This document shows positions 8,437 to 16,845 of a stretch of DNA of 64,000 nt, piece by piece (within the stretch, counting starts at the first letter, position 1; each line of letters starts with the position of its first letter). Below the pieces are notes generated by a model. That model made no database searches. It saw only the letters and a list, made by a program, of their open reading frames with translations, and was not told where the DNA came from. The translations under genes were made by a program, and so were the position numbers. The stretch covers positions 311,405 through 375,404 of the forward strand of contig NZ_LMBV01000002.1 of assembly GCF_001439925.1 (NCBI RefSeq), given 5' to 3'. The DNA comes from Peribacillus muralis (GTDB lineage Bacteria; Bacillota; Bacilli; Bacillales; DSM-1321).

Positions 8437-8463
8437 AAAAAGCAGCGGGAAATTCCACGCCGC
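8437..8463 (-). terminator. Terminator after lytH
   Basis: On the minus strand GCGGCG, just after the lytH stop, pairs with CGCTGC (one G-T pair). An eight-T run follows. Confidence 0.65.
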
Positions 8464-9456
8464 CTAGTTTTGCTTTTTGGCTAAATCCTTCCTTTCCCAC
8501 ATTTTTAAGTAAGGGTAAGGGTCAAAGCTCCATTCTGTACGGCCGTTGTCTTTATACATTCCATAATGCAGATGTGGAGGGAATTTACCGGATGTTCCTG
8601 GAGGGCCGTATCCTGTACTGCCCACTCCTCCGATGACTTGTCCGGGCTCGACAATATGTCCAACCTTCAAACCGTCGGTAAACCCGCTTAAATGGGCAAA
8701 ATAATGATACGTATTATTTAAATCCCGTATCCCTATCCGCCATCCGCCGAATTTGTTCCAGCCCTTCATCTCAATGATCCCATAGCTCGTCGATCGAACC
8801 GGAAGGCTATAATCCGCAAAGATGTCCGTGCCTTCATGAATTCTTCTGCCTCCCCAGCCGCGAGCGCTTCCCCATGTATTCAAATACGTATAATGAGTCC
8901 GAACCGGAACCGGGAATGCTTTCTCCTGTAAATCCAAGCGGCCATATTTCTTATAGATTTCGGCATTGCCGATGATGATGCTGACGGCTTTGTCCCGCTT
9001 ATAATAATTCCAAAGGCCGATCCGGATATTATCTTCATCGGTCCCGTAAGAGCGGAGTTGCTTTGAGAACGCATATAAACGATCTGTATCATTCATGATA
9101 TCGGCCTTGCCATCACCATTTCCGTCCTCGCCCAAGCCGTCAAAAAAGGTAATCGTGAGCGGGTTCACATCATTTATGTTGGGGTTAAGGGCGCCTGTCC
9201 ATTTTGAAGGCTCGATATTGATTCCTATCAACCCCTTTGCAGGCTCCAAATCCGGCCGGGCAAGCCTTATGCTATGCTCATATTGATCGGCACCAGCGAG
9301 ATAATACCAAGGGATCTGGAGGGTTGCCTCCATATTTTTATATAGCTCCAATCTCCCTGCGTATGCGTCAGGGATTTCGACAGCCGCATTGGCCACGTGG
9401 CTAGGTTCATTCAAAATAAACAGACTAGCTAAGATATAAAGGAATATTCTTTTCAA
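8464..9456 (-). CDS. lytH: L-Ala-D-Glu peptidoglycan endopeptidase LytH (M23)
   Basis: LytH cleaves L-Ala-D-Glu bonds in spore cortex peptidoglycan late in sporulation in B. subtilis. The 330-residue product starts with a signal peptide ending near VANAA (residue 25). The C-terminal M23 domain shows the zinc ligands H207 and D211 (HEGTD) and the HLH pair H295/H297. Residues 105-125 carry an Asp/Asn/Gly loop (DGNGDGKAD) resembling a calcium-binding loop. TTG 9456 is chosen because AAAGGAG sits seven bases upstream and the signal peptide begins there; the frame extends to 9480 without a better site. The protein probably acts outside the mother-cell membrane. Confidence 0.92.
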   Translation of the reverse strand: MKRIFLYILASLFILNEPSHVANAAVEIPDAYAGRLELYKNMEATLQIPWYYLAGADQYEHSIRLARPDLEPAKGLIGINIEPSKWTGALNPNINDVNPLTITFFDGLGEDGNGDGKADIMNDTDRLYAFSKQLRSYGTDEDNIRIGLWNYYKRDKAVSIIIGNAEIYKKYGRLDLQEKAFPVPVRTHYTYLNTWGSARGWGGRRIHEGTDIFADYSLPVRSTSYGIIEMKGWNKFGGWRIGIRDLNNTYHYFAHLSGFTDGLKVGHIVEPGQVIGGVGSTGYGPPGTSGKFPPHLHYGMYKDNGRTEWSFDPYPYLKMWERKDLAKKQN

Positions 9457-9641
9457 CGGGCAGCTCCTTTCAGGACACAATCGTATTTATAAAAACATCA
9501 GTCCGTCCATCTTTTATAGTTTTGCTGATTTGGCTTCAAACATGAAAAATAAATAATGGGAATCAATGTAGAACTTGTATAAATGCATTATTATTGTTAA
9601 AGTAGGGTGTGTTAATTTCTATAGAATGGAGTGACATTTCC

Positions 9642-10556
9642 GTGTCTTCTACAAATAAAGAAATTCTTCGAAAACCAGATTGGTTAAAAATAAAGCTGAA
9701 TACTAATGAAAATTACCTAGGTTTAAAAAATATGATGCGTGAGAAAAATCTTCATACGGTCTGTGAAGAAGCGAAATGCCCGAATATTCATGAATGTTGG
9801 GCTGTACGAAGAACGGCGACCTTCATGATCTTAGGTGAAATTTGTACAAGGGCTTGCCGTTTTTGTGCGGTTACGACTGGACGTCCCAATGAACTGGACT
9901 GGGCTGAACCTGAGCGCGTCGCAGACTCCGTTGTATTGATGAATCTAAAGCATGTGGTCATAACGGCTGTTGCCCGTGATGATTTAAAGGATGGGGGCGC
10001 TGAAGTTTTTGCTGAGACGGTCCGTGCCATCCGCCGTAAAAATCCATTTACTTCAATTGAGGTATTGCCATCCGATATGGGTGGGGTGCATGAAAATATT
10101 AAAATTTTGATGGATGCCAAGCCAGATATTCTCAACCATAATATAGAGACTGTCAGAAGCTTATCCGACCGTGTCCGGGCTCAGGCTAAATACGAACGTT
10201 CATTGGAGCTGTTAAGACGGGCCAAGGAATTGTATCCGGAAATCCCGACAAAATCGAGCTTGATGGTCGGTCTAGGTGAAACACGGGAGGAAATCCTTGA
10301 AACGATGGATGACCTGAGGGCTAATAATGTCGATATCATGACGATCGGCCAATATTTGCAGCCGACCAAAAAACACTTAAAGGTTCTTAAATATTACACG
10401 CCCGAGGAGTTTTCTGAATTAAAAGACCGCGCTTTGGAAAAAGGTTTCAGCCACTGTGAATCCGGTCCGCTTGTCCGTTCTTCCTATCATGCGGATGAAC
10501 AGGTCAACGCAGCCGCAAAGAATAGGCAAAGCAAAGGCGAGGAATTATTGAAATAG
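9642..10556 (+). CDS. lipA: Lipoyl synthase LipA
   Basis: LipA is a radical SAM enzyme that inserts two sulfurs into octanoyl groups on carrier proteins. The 304-residue product has both clusters: the auxiliary cluster cysteines C41, C46, C52 (CX4CX5C) and the radical SAM cysteines C68, C72, C75 (CTRACRFC). The conserved ending [11 protein letters not shown], which supplies the auxiliary serine ligand, is intact. The start is GTG 9642 with GGAG ten bases upstream, giving an N-terminus of the same length as the homologue; GTG 9609 is an in-frame alternative without support. It is monocistronic, with a shared terminator facing yutC. Confidence 0.96.
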   Translation: MSSTNKEILRKPDWLKIKLNTNENYLGLKNMMREKNLHTVCEEAKCPNIHECWAVRRTATFMILGEICTRACRFCAVTTGRPNELDWAEPERVADSVVLMNLKHVVITAVARDDLKDGGAEVFAETVRAIRRKNPFTSIEVLPSDMGGVHENIKILMDAKPDILNHNIETVRSLSDRVRAQAKYERSLELLRRAKELYPEIPTKSSLMVGLGETREEILETMDDLRANNVDIMTIGQYLQPTKKHLKVLKYYTPEEFSELKDRALEKGFSHCESGPLVRSSYHADEQVNAAAKNRQSKGEELLK

Positions 10557-10563
10557 AACGAAC

Positions 10564-10597
10564 GAAAGGACCGAAGCGGATTCGGTCCTTTCATTTT
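10564..10597. terminator. Bidirectional terminator between lipA and yutC
   Basis: GAAAGGACCGAA (10564-10575) pairs perfectly with TTCGGTCCTTTC (10581-10592). A short T-rich run on the plus strand serves lipA; the minus-strand run serving yutC is weak. Confidence 0.85.
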
Positions 10598-10604
10598 ATG
10601 GAAG

Positions 10605-11261
10605 TTAGAGATTGTCCATTTTTTGCCTGATGTTATCGTGATGATCTTTCTTGTCGTTGACCATTTCACCGTTTTCATTTTCCACGTCACTCATTTTATA
10701 TCCTTGTGGAGACTTGAGCATGCTTTTGATGGTCTGTTCAATCGTATAGTCAATGCCTCGGCTGCCTGATTTCAATGTAGCGAAATTCTCGACATTTTGG
10801 GCGAGGGTTGGATCATCACTTACATATACATGATAATAACGAGGGACGACGGACATGGCAGTGCGCTTCACTTGGTCTGCGGTATCCGTTCTATCCTTGG
10901 CATCAGTTTCATAAACGACCAGTACTTCCTCGTCAGTCACGAGGGTGGATACATCATTTACATTTGGGATCTGTACGCTCAGTTTGGAAATGACATCGGA
11001 TAGTTGTTCACGATCAATGGAAGCGGTTTTATTGGAAACATTACGTCCATTCGTGGTCGTCTTATTTGTCCGGGTAAAGCCGAAATCATCACTCTTGTTA
11101 TCATGATTACGATAATCCTCGTCATAGTACTTAGTAGGATTATTTACGTTTGTCGGGTTGTTTGCATGATTCTTTACGCCGAGCCCCTGCTCTTGTTTGT
11201 CAGAGCATCCGGTTAGTGCAATGATCGTGCCTAAACCTAACGTCATGATTGTTTTTTTCAT
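10605..11261 (-). CDS. yutC: YhcN/YlaJ-family sporulation lipoprotein
   Basis: The product has 218 residues with a lipoprotein signal peptide: MKKTIM, a hydrophobic core, then the lipobox LTGC with the modified cysteine at residue 19. An Asn/Lys/Thr-rich linker follows. The C-terminal domain (DREQLSDVISKLSVQIPNV through SVVPRYYHVYVSDDPTL) is the YhcN/YlaJ family found in spore lipoproteins involved in germination or the spore membrane. ATG 11261 is chosen because the signal peptide starts there and TGGGGGTG lies six bases upstream. Position between lipA and yutD matches yutC of B. subtilis. Confidence 0.88.
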   Translation of the reverse strand: MKKTIMTLGLGTIIALTGCSDKQEQGLGVKNHANNPTNVNNPTKYYDEDYRNHDNKSDDFGFTRTNKTTTNGRNVSNKTASIDREQLSDVISKLSVQIPNVNDVSTLVTDEEVLVVYETDAKDRTDTADQVKRTAMSVVPRYYHVYVSDDPTLAQNVENFATLKSGSRGIDYTIEQTIKSMLKSPQGYKMSDVENENGEMVNDKKDHHDNIRQKMDNL

Positions 11262-11374
11262 CAATAACACCCCCATAACTTTAGGATGAACATATTTCTC
11301 TATTTTTCGCTTAGTAATTGATGGGGAATCAGTTATAATTTAAGGAAAGTATGTATGAATGAGAGGTGAAAGCA

Positions 11375-11650
11375 ATGATTACCATCAATAACATGACCTA
11401 TGAAATAATTGAGGATGAAAGGGAAGGCTATAACGAAGATGCCTTTAAAGCCAGGTACAGTGAGATCTTAACCAAATATGATTATATTGTCGGAGATTGG
11501 GGTTATGGCCAATTAAGGCTGCGGGGATTTTTTGATGATACGAATCAGAAAGCGACCTTTGACACGAAAATCAGCACTCTTAGTGAATATTTATATGAAT
11601 ACTGTAATTTTGGCTGCCCCTATTTCGTCGTGAAGAAAGTCAAGAAATAA
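11375..11650 (+). CDS. yutD: DUF1027 family protein YutD
   Basis: YutD is a 91-residue cytosolic protein of unknown function widely kept in Firmicutes. The hallmark segments FKARYSEILTKYDYIVGDWGYGQLRLRGFF and LSEYLYEYCNFGCPYFVVKK are present, including the C-terminal CNFGC pair. ATG 11375 follows GAGAGGTG at a six-base distance and matches the homologue's start; the frame runs back to a GTG at 11366 that overlaps the ribosome binding site. It is transcribed alone. Confidence 0.93.
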   Translation: MITINNMTYEIIEDEREGYNEDAFKARYSEILTKYDYIVGDWGYGQLRLRGFFDDTNQKATFDTKISTLSEYLYEYCNFGCPYFVVKKVKK

Positions 11651-11675
11651 AAAAGGCCAGAAATGCTCTGGCCAT
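11651..11675 (-). terminator. Terminator of the 95-residue gene (minus strand)
   Basis: GGCCAGA (11655-11661) pairs with TCTGGCC (11667-11673). The T run is on the minus strand, so it mainly ends the gene at 11681-11968. Confidence 0.75.
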
Positions 11676-11680
11676 CCGAA

Positions 11681-11968
11681 TCAAGAGCTTCCATACCCTT
11701 TGTAAGGAGGCTGTTCATCTTTTTCCGGATCATCATGTGTCGGATGAGCACCAGGGTATTTTCGTGGCAAGTCTTCGTGCAGCGATTTATTTTCATAATT
11801 GAAGGCACTTTGGTATCGTTGCCCTTCCTGCCATGGTGTATCTTTATTCTCAACTGGTGCATCCTTTGCTATCGGTGATCCAAAAGGTCCTTCGGGAAAT
11901 TCTTCAGGGATTAAATAATCCCGCTGCTTTTCGACATTGGAGAAATCATGATACTTTTCTTTGTCCAA
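11681..11968 (-). CDS. Small acidic, proline-rich hypothetical protein
   Basis: The 95-residue product is highly polar, with no membrane segment. It is rich in Asp, Glu, Lys, Pro and Tyr and probably largely unfolded (for example IPEEFPEGPFGSP and GAHPTHDDPEKDEQPPYKG). TTG 11968 is supported by a GGGGGG ribosome binding site six bases upstream. I recall similar short proteins annotated only as 'cytosolic protein' in Bacillus genomes; no function can be assigned. It has its own terminator and sits between yutD and a DUF3055 gene. Confidence 0.7.
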   Translation of the reverse strand: MDKEKYHDFSNVEKQRDYLIPEEFPEGPFGSPIAKDAPVENKDTPWQEGQRYQSAFNYENKSLHEDLPRKYPGAHPTHDDPEKDEQPPYKGYGSS

Positions 11969-12036
11969 GGTAATCCCCCCCTCATGTAATCGTACATTCA
12001 GTAGGATTCCCCGTTTAGAAAGTAAACTTCAGCCGT

Positions 12037-12303
12037 TTAGACAATTTCCATTAAAAAGTGATTGAGTTCCTCCGCCTCCGCTTGTGACAACTGAAAGGCA
12101 TGCTCAAGGTAGCCTTCTTCTTCCAAATCATCCGGCCCAATGATGGCGAAACGGTTACTTTGCATATTCAACACAAGCTTTTTCCCATAAAAGCGATCGG
12201 TTGTCGTGATCGCCAAATCATATCTTGATTCCTCTCCCATGAAACTGATGAACCGGGTTTTAGAATCAACGACATCGTTGTATAAATAAAAACGATCTTC
12301 CAT
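12037..12303 (-). CDS. DUF3055 family protein
   Basis: The 88-residue product matches the DUF3055 family of Firmicutes (unknown function). The characteristic stretches are MEDRFYLYNDVVDSKTRF, GEESRYDLAITTTDRFYGK and IIGPDDLEEEGYLEHAF. ATG 12303 has AGGGAGTG six bases upstream; an in-frame GTG at 12312 lies inside that site. The protein is small and acidic, with no signal or membrane segment. The gap to the preceding minus-strand gene is short, but each gene has its own ribosome binding site. Confidence 0.85.
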   Translation of the reverse strand: MEDRFYLYNDVVDSKTRFISFMGEESRYDLAITTTDRFYGKKLVLNMQSNRFAIIGPDDLEEEGYLEHAFQLSQAEAEELNHFLMEIV

Positions 12304-12642
12304 TAGTATCACTCCCTTTTTAGTTATTTGTAATTACATCATAACAAAGCGACTTTAATAGGGGAACAGTCATTTTAGATTATGACGTGCGAGATGTCCA
12401 GCATCAATTAAGGGGTTGAAGTAAACCATACAAAGGGTACCATCATGGCGGTAGTAAAAGGGTTATTGGGCCATTCATTAAAGGAAAGGGTCGCTTGCTG
12501 CAGCTGAAGGAATTGAGAGTGTGGGAGAAGCTATGGTATCATCAAGGAATAAGGCTGGTTTGGCATAGGATATGCCAAGGCTTGCCATTCAATTTTAGAT
12601 TGTATTCCCATATCATCTTAGATCAGAAAGGATCTGTAAAAC
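12304..12642. other. Intergenic region between divergent genes
   Basis: About 340 bases separate the DUF3055 gene (minus) and yutE (plus), so promoters of both must lie here. A short perfect hairpin TTGGCATA/TATGCCAA occurs near 12559-12577. A 20-codon frame at 12444 with a weak site was seen but is not supported as a gene. No riboswitch or T-box pattern was recognised. Confidence 0.5.
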
Positions 12643-13080
12643 ATGTACTTTGTAGACCGTCACAAGATTGAACAACTATTAGTTTTTCTTGAAAAGCAGC
12701 TTGGACTTTTTGAAGGGCTAGATAATTGGGATGGAGACCATTCGGAGCTTATCGCAGAAAGGCTCATACATACATCCATCGATTCCGTGCTAGATGCGGG
12801 AAATGCGATCATTGATGGGTTCATCATGCGCGATCCAGGCAGCTATGATGATATTATCGATATTCTCCATGATGAAAAGGTCATTGTCGAGGATAAGGCG
12901 ATGCAATTCAAAAAGGCGTTGCCGCTAAGAAAAATGCTGGTTCAGGATTTCATCGAAGTCGATCACCAAGAGCTGCATTCCGTATTCAAGGAAAACATCG
13001 AGGCATTCAAGTCATTCCCGAATTCAGTGAGGGACTATTTAACAAACGAATTGGGACCTGTATCAGCTTTTAAAAACTAG
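12643..13080 (+). CDS. yutE: DUF86 / HepT-like protein YutE
   Basis: The 145-residue protein belongs to the DUF86 (HepT-like) superfamily of all-helical proteins. HepT toxins are RNases with an R-X4-H-X-Y catalytic motif; the aligned place here appears to read R-KMLV-Q-D-F, so the His and Tyr are replaced and RNase activity is unlikely. No MntA-type nucleotidyltransferase antitoxin is adjacent, and the gene occupies the conserved yutE position before yutF. A housekeeping role unrelated to toxin-antitoxin activity is therefore more likely. ATG 12643 follows AAAGGA at a distance of about 11 bases. Confidence 0.88.
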   Translation: MYFVDRHKIEQLLVFLEKQLGLFEGLDNWDGDHSELIAERLIHTSIDSVLDAGNAIIDGFIMRDPGSYDDIIDILHDEKVIVEDKAMQFKKALPLRKMLVQDFIEVDHQELHSVFKENIEAFKSFPNSVRDYLTNELGPVSAFKN

Positions 13081-13102
13081 CAGCGTTAGGAAGGCGAACT
13101 AA

Positions 13103-13870
13103 ATGAAGTCGTATAAAGGATATTTAATTGACTTAGATGGTACCATGTATCGCGGGACTGAACAAATCGCGGAGGCGGCTGGGTTTATACATGACTTAAG
13201 GAAGAGGGATATCCCTTATTTATTCGTAACGAATAATTCGTCCCGGACCCCGGCACAGGTAGCCGATAAACTGAGGAGCATCGGAATTGCCACGGAAGAT
13301 GAGCAAGTTTTCACGACAAGCATGGCGACTGCCAATTACATAGCCGAACAAAAAAAAGATGCATCCGTCTATGTAGTGGGTGAAGAAGGCATCATCGAGG
13401 CTCTTAAGGACAAAGGAATGAAGCTGGTGGAAGAGCATCCAGACTTCCTGGTGATGGGCATTGACCGTGGTGTTAATTATGAAAAGCTGTCAAAGGCCTG
13501 CCTGGCAGTCCGGAATGGCGCTGTCTTCATTTCAACCAACGGGGATATTGCCATTCCTACCGAGCAAGGCCTTTTGCCTGGGAATGGTGCTTTAACATCC
13601 GTTGTTTCCGTTTCGACTCAAGTACAGCCGATTTTCATCGGTAAACCTGAATCGGTCATCGTCGAGCAAGCGCTCCAAGTTTTAGGGGTTCCTAAAGAAG
13701 ATACGATCATGGTCGGCGATAACTATGATACCGATATCATGGCTGGCATCAATGCAGGCATCGATACCTTGCTTGTCCATACCGGGGTAACGACTGCAGA
13801 ACGCCTGAAGCAGTATAAGCAGCAGCCAACCTATGTAGTCAACACGCTTGACCAATGGCACTTCGAATGA
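13103..13870 (+). CDS. yutF: HAD-IIA family sugar/nucleotide phosphatase YutF
   Basis: The 255-residue protein is a HAD-superfamily subclass IIA phosphatase of the NagD/AraL type (TIGR01457-like). HAD motifs are in order: I, LIDLDGTMYRG (DxDG near residue 9); II, FVTNNSSRTP; III, around GKPE; IV, MVGDNYDTDIMAG. The C2 cap lies between motifs II and III. The natural substrate is uncertain; family members dephosphorylate sugar phosphates and nucleotides. It follows yutE by 22 bases with a GGAAGG ribosome binding site, so the two are probably co-transcribed. A bidirectional terminator follows. Confidence 0.94.
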   Translation: MKSYKGYLIDLDGTMYRGTEQIAEAAGFIHDLRKRDIPYLFVTNNSSRTPAQVADKLRSIGIATEDEQVFTTSMATANYIAEQKKDASVYVVGEEGIIEALKDKGMKLVEEHPDFLVMGIDRGVNYEKLSKACLAVRNGAVFISTNGDIAIPTEQGLLPGNGALTSVVSVSTQVQPIFIGKPESVIVEQALQVLGVPKEDTIMVGDNYDTDIMAGINAGIDTLLVHTGVTTAERLKQYKQQPTYVVNTLDQWHFE

Positions 13871-13872
13871 AT

Positions 13873-13909
13873 AAAAACCAGGTCTGCCCTTAGCAGCCCT
13901 GGTTTTTTT
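13873..13909. terminator. Bidirectional terminator between yutF and yutG
   Basis: AAAACCAGG pairs with CCTGGTTTT around a 15-base loop. A seven-T run on the plus strand and an A run on the left side make it usable in both directions. Confidence 0.85.
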
Positions 13910-13927
13910 GTTGCCGCATCAACGGCT

Positions 13928-14425
13928 TTATTCTACATTTTCGGTACGATGGGCAAGCCGGCTTGAAGCGGCAGCGGCAATCGCCCCGACGATATCATCT
14001 AAAAAGGTGTTGACCTTACCTGTGCTTTTATCATTCAAATCTTTTAAGATGCCAGGTTTTTGTTTATCGATGAACCCATAATTGGTAAAACCGATCGATC
14101 CGTAAACGTTGACAATCGATAAGGCCAATATTTCATCGACTCCATATAGGCCTTCATCTATTTCGATGATGCTCTGCAAAGGCTCCTCGAGTAATTTTTT
14201 CTCAGCCAGTATATCCAACTGGATGCCGGTCAGGATGGCATTTTGGACCTCGCGTTTTGAGAGAACCCGTTCGACATTATGAAGGCAATCGGCCATTTGG
14301 AGATTTTCATGATAGCTAGATTGTAAATACATGACAAGCTCAGCGATATCCTCCAATCTAACTCCTCGTTCACTCAGCCATCTCCGAGCTGTTTTTTCGG
14401 ACATTGATTGTTCGATATTAGCCAT
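13928..14425 (-). CDS. yutG: Phosphatidylglycerophosphatase A-like protein YutG
   Basis: The 165-residue protein belongs to the PgpA family (Pfam PF04608). In proteobacteria PgpA dephosphorylates phosphatidylglycerol phosphate; the Firmicutes YutG version is shorter and soluble-looking, and its activity is not settled. Conserved parts are the helical N-terminus (ARRWLSERGVRLEDIAELV), DEGLYGVDEILALSIVNVYGSIGFTNYG and the end NTFLDDIVGAIAAAASSRLAH. ATG 14425 is chosen, with GGGTGA just upstream; ATG 14437 is possible. It faces yutF across a shared terminator. Confidence 0.87.
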   Translation of the reverse strand: MANIEQSMSEKTARRWLSERGVRLEDIAELVMYLQSSYHENLQMADCLHNVERVLSKREVQNAILTGIQLDILAEKKLLEEPLQSIIEIDEGLYGVDEILALSIVNVYGSIGFTNYGFIDKQKPGILKDLNDKSTGKVNTFLDDIVGAIAAAASSRLAHRTENVE

Positions 14426-14622
14426 GTGATCACCCATTTCTCTATATTTTTAGGGATAAGTTCTAGTGCAGATCGTTTGATTGCTTATTGTGAAAATCCA
14501 TGAAGTGCTTCGTTTTTCCAAAAGGTTTCGATAATCATTCAGAAAACGGGTTATTCCACATATATATAAGTATATGATGTCCGTTATTTCTATTATATCC
14601 ATTTAATGAAGGGAGCCATTCC

Positions 14623-15624
14623 ATGATAGAAGAAATCATTTTTACTAATTACGGAATCCAAGTAGAGCGCGAAGAGGCCGATAGCAGGTTTCCGAGTTTT
14701 CGTTCAGGAGATATGCTTTACAGCATCGTTCCGATCGAGAATGTGGAGCAGGAGGAATTGGTCGAGCGCCATAAAATGTCGCAACATCTGATTTCCCAAG
14801 GAGATCGTCACGTTTCCGCCTTCGTCTTGGCCAATCATGGCAGTTATGTTTCGGAAGCCGATGAACAGTTATTTATCCTTCTTGGCAATCAAGCTTTGGA
14901 TGGCCCGAAAAACTTCAATCCAGGAAGACGTCTGGCAAGATTCCATCAGCGTGGGAGAACTATTAATGAAACGATTTCTGCCTGCTCGAGAATTGGTAAA
15001 TGGAAAGAACTTTGGGAACAAAGGATCGATCAACTGGAACGGATTTGGAAGGATAAGCTGACCGCCCATCCTAATAACCAGTTTGAAAAGTTGTTTATAG
15101 AAACCTTTCCCTATTATATGGTGCTAGGTGAAAATGCGATTCAATATTTAGTCGACACGGAAATTGATGATACGCCGCAAATTGTCGATAGTGGAACGGT
15201 TTGTTACGAACGGTTTTTGCATGATACGTGGAAAAGTAATAAATGGATGAAGAATCCGTTTGATTGGGTATTCGACCACGGGACAAGGGATGTCGCAGAA
15301 TGGGTGAGGGAACACTATTTTCAGAATGTGCACACGCATCAGCGTGCTATCGGCCGCTTTTTTCAAGAATATCAGGCTATCGAGCCGTTCTCTAGTTTTT
15401 CCGCCCGGTTGTTATATTCGCGAATGTTATTTCCGATTCATTATTTCGAAACTGTCGAAGAGTATTTCTCCAAAACGACGGAAACAAGATCGAATGAGCT
15501 TGAAGATAAAATTGCCCAAATCACGAAATCTTCCCAGCAATATGAATCCTTCCTCAAACACTTTTATGATTTGGCCCAAGTGCCGGCCAAACAATATGAA
15601 TTGCCAAAAATTGATTGGATTTAG
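14623..15624 (+). CDS. yutH: Spore coat-associated protein YutH (CotS-like kinase fold)
   Basis: YutH is a 333-residue spore coat protein related to CotS/CotI, which share the aminoglycoside phosphotransferase fold. The sequence starts EEIIFTNYGIQVEREEA and has the helical C-terminal lobe (FLHDTWKSNKWMKNPFDWVFDHGTRD; SRMLFPIHYFETVEEYF). A clear catalytic HxD motif was not seen: the aligned place reads FDHGTRD. Kinase activity is therefore doubtful. ATG 14623 has GAAGGGAG upstream at a good distance. An exported L,D-transpeptidase follows without an evident terminator. Confidence 0.9.
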   Translation: MIEEIIFTNYGIQVEREEADSRFPSFRSGDMLYSIVPIENVEQEELVERHKMSQHLISQGDRHVSAFVLANHGSYVSEADEQLFILLGNQALDGPKNFNPGRRLARFHQRGRTINETISACSRIGKWKELWEQRIDQLERIWKDKLTAHPNNQFEKLFIETFPYYMVLGENAIQYLVDTEIDDTPQIVDSGTVCYERFLHDTWKSNKWMKNPFDWVFDHGTRDVAEWVREHYFQNVHTHQRAIGRFFQEYQAIEPFSSFSARLLYSRMLFPIHYFETVEEYFSKTTETRSNELEDKIAQITKSSQQYESFLKHFYDLAQVPAKQYELPKIDWI

Positions 15625-15741
15625 CTAAAAACGTAAAGAAATATGATTCATCCAGATTGTCTATGTTATGATGATAACAAGATTTTTTTGAATAGTTTGA
15701 TTTTATCCGTGAATTCAACCAAGATGAGAAAGGAAGAGTCG

Positions 15742-16656
15742 ATGAAAAAGATGATAATGGCCGCCCTTATATTCCTGTTCGGTCTTCAAGGGGCCACGCC
15801 TGCGCAGGCTGAAACGAAAACAGGATGTGAAGCGTCACAATTCAGAATCGTCATGAAGGCGACTGCTGATGTGAAAGAAGGGGCTTCCGCTGCAAGTAAA
15901 ACGTTAAAAACATATAAGAAAAATGATGAAGTATCGGTTAGTGGCCGGACCGGAAACTGGTATAAAGTTTGTCACGCGAAAAAGACCGCCTATATCAGCA
16001 TGACGGCTGCAAAGGAGGTCTTCAGCTCTGAGGAACAAGCCTTGCTGAAGAAATTCGATACGAGAAAAGGTGTCAACCAGGTTGTATCGGTGACGGGGAA
16101 GTCGATGAGTGATACGAAGGTTACAGTCATCCTGTATGAAAAGAAAAGCGGGGAGTGGCGACGCTTTTTGAAGAAGATGGATGGAGTCATTGGGAAGAAC
16201 GGCTTTACGGTCAATAAAAAAGAGGGCGATGGTAAATCTCCGGTAGGAATTTACTCGTTCGGAACGGCATTTGGAAGCGAAACGAAGCCTGACGGTGTAA
16301 AGATGGGCTATAAGAAAACGACCATATATGACTATTGGATCGATGATCAAACATCCGAGGATTATAACAAATGGAAAACATATAAGGGCAACCCTGCCGC
16401 TAAATGGAAGTCCTTCGAAAGGATGAACCATGAACTCTATAAGTATGGGGCGGTCATCAATTATAATACTAATCCGATCATAAAAGGAAAAGGCAGTGCA
16501 ATCTTCCTTCATATATGGAGAGGGGAAACGATGCCGACTGCAGGATGCATGGCAACTGCCGAGAAGAACGTCATAAGTTTACTGAAATGGCTCGATCCCG
16601 CACAAAAACCTCATATCATAATGGGGACAAATCAATCATTAAAGTCTGTTAAGTAA
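15742..16656 (+). CDS. Exported SH3 / L,D-transpeptidase (YkuD) protein
   Basis: The 304-residue product has a signal peptide (MKKMIMAALIFLFGLQG, cleavage after APAQA-type AQA at residue 23). An SH3b-like domain spans about residues 30-95 (VKEGASAASKTLKTYKKNDEV, GNWYKV). A C-terminal YkuD domain has the catalytic signature H-I-W-R-G...M-P-T-A-G-C-M. Such enzymes cross-link or modify peptidoglycan outside the membrane. ATG 15742 is chosen for its AAGGAAG site and signal peptide; the frame extends upstream to 15643 without support. In B. subtilis yutH and hom are neighbours as I recall, so this gene looks inserted. Confidence 0.88.
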   Translation: MKKMIMAALIFLFGLQGATPAQAETKTGCEASQFRIVMKATADVKEGASAASKTLKTYKKNDEVSVSGRTGNWYKVCHAKKTAYISMTAAKEVFSSEEQALLKKFDTRKGVNQVVSVTGKSMSDTKVTVILYEKKSGEWRRFLKKMDGVIGKNGFTVNKKEGDGKSPVGIYSFGTAFGSETKPDGVKMGYKKTTIYDYWIDDQTSEDYNKWKTYKGNPAAKWKSFERMNHELYKYGAVINYNTNPIIKGKGSAIFLHIWRGETMPTAGCMATAEKNVISLLKWLDPAQKPHIIMGTNQSLKSVK

Positions 16657-16756
16657 TCAGCTTCTACCGGTTTTCCCATAAAAAAATAAGGGTTATCCAT
16701 TCTTACTCTTTCAAGGGAAGGATAAAAGAAATTCGTGTATCAATCTTTTCTGACTA

Positions 16757-16785
16757 TTGATAATTATATGAATTAAACTTATAAT
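16757..16785 (+). promoter_or_regulatory. Sigma-A promoter of hom-thrC-thrB
   Basis: TTGATA (16757-16762), a 17-base spacer and a perfect TATAAT (16780-16785). The leader to the hom start is about 55 bases, too short for a T-box or a threonine riboswitch-like leader. Confidence 0.8.
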
Positions 16786-16845
16786 GTCTACTATACAAAT
16801 ACAAATGTTTTTTTCAGATAAACAGTTTTGAGGGGGAAACCAAAC

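Noticed and set aside
12304-12642. T-box or riboswitch leader before yutE
   Set aside because: The GGGTACC-like string is not accompanied by an antiterminator/terminator pair or specifier stem, and yutE is not an aminoacylation gene.
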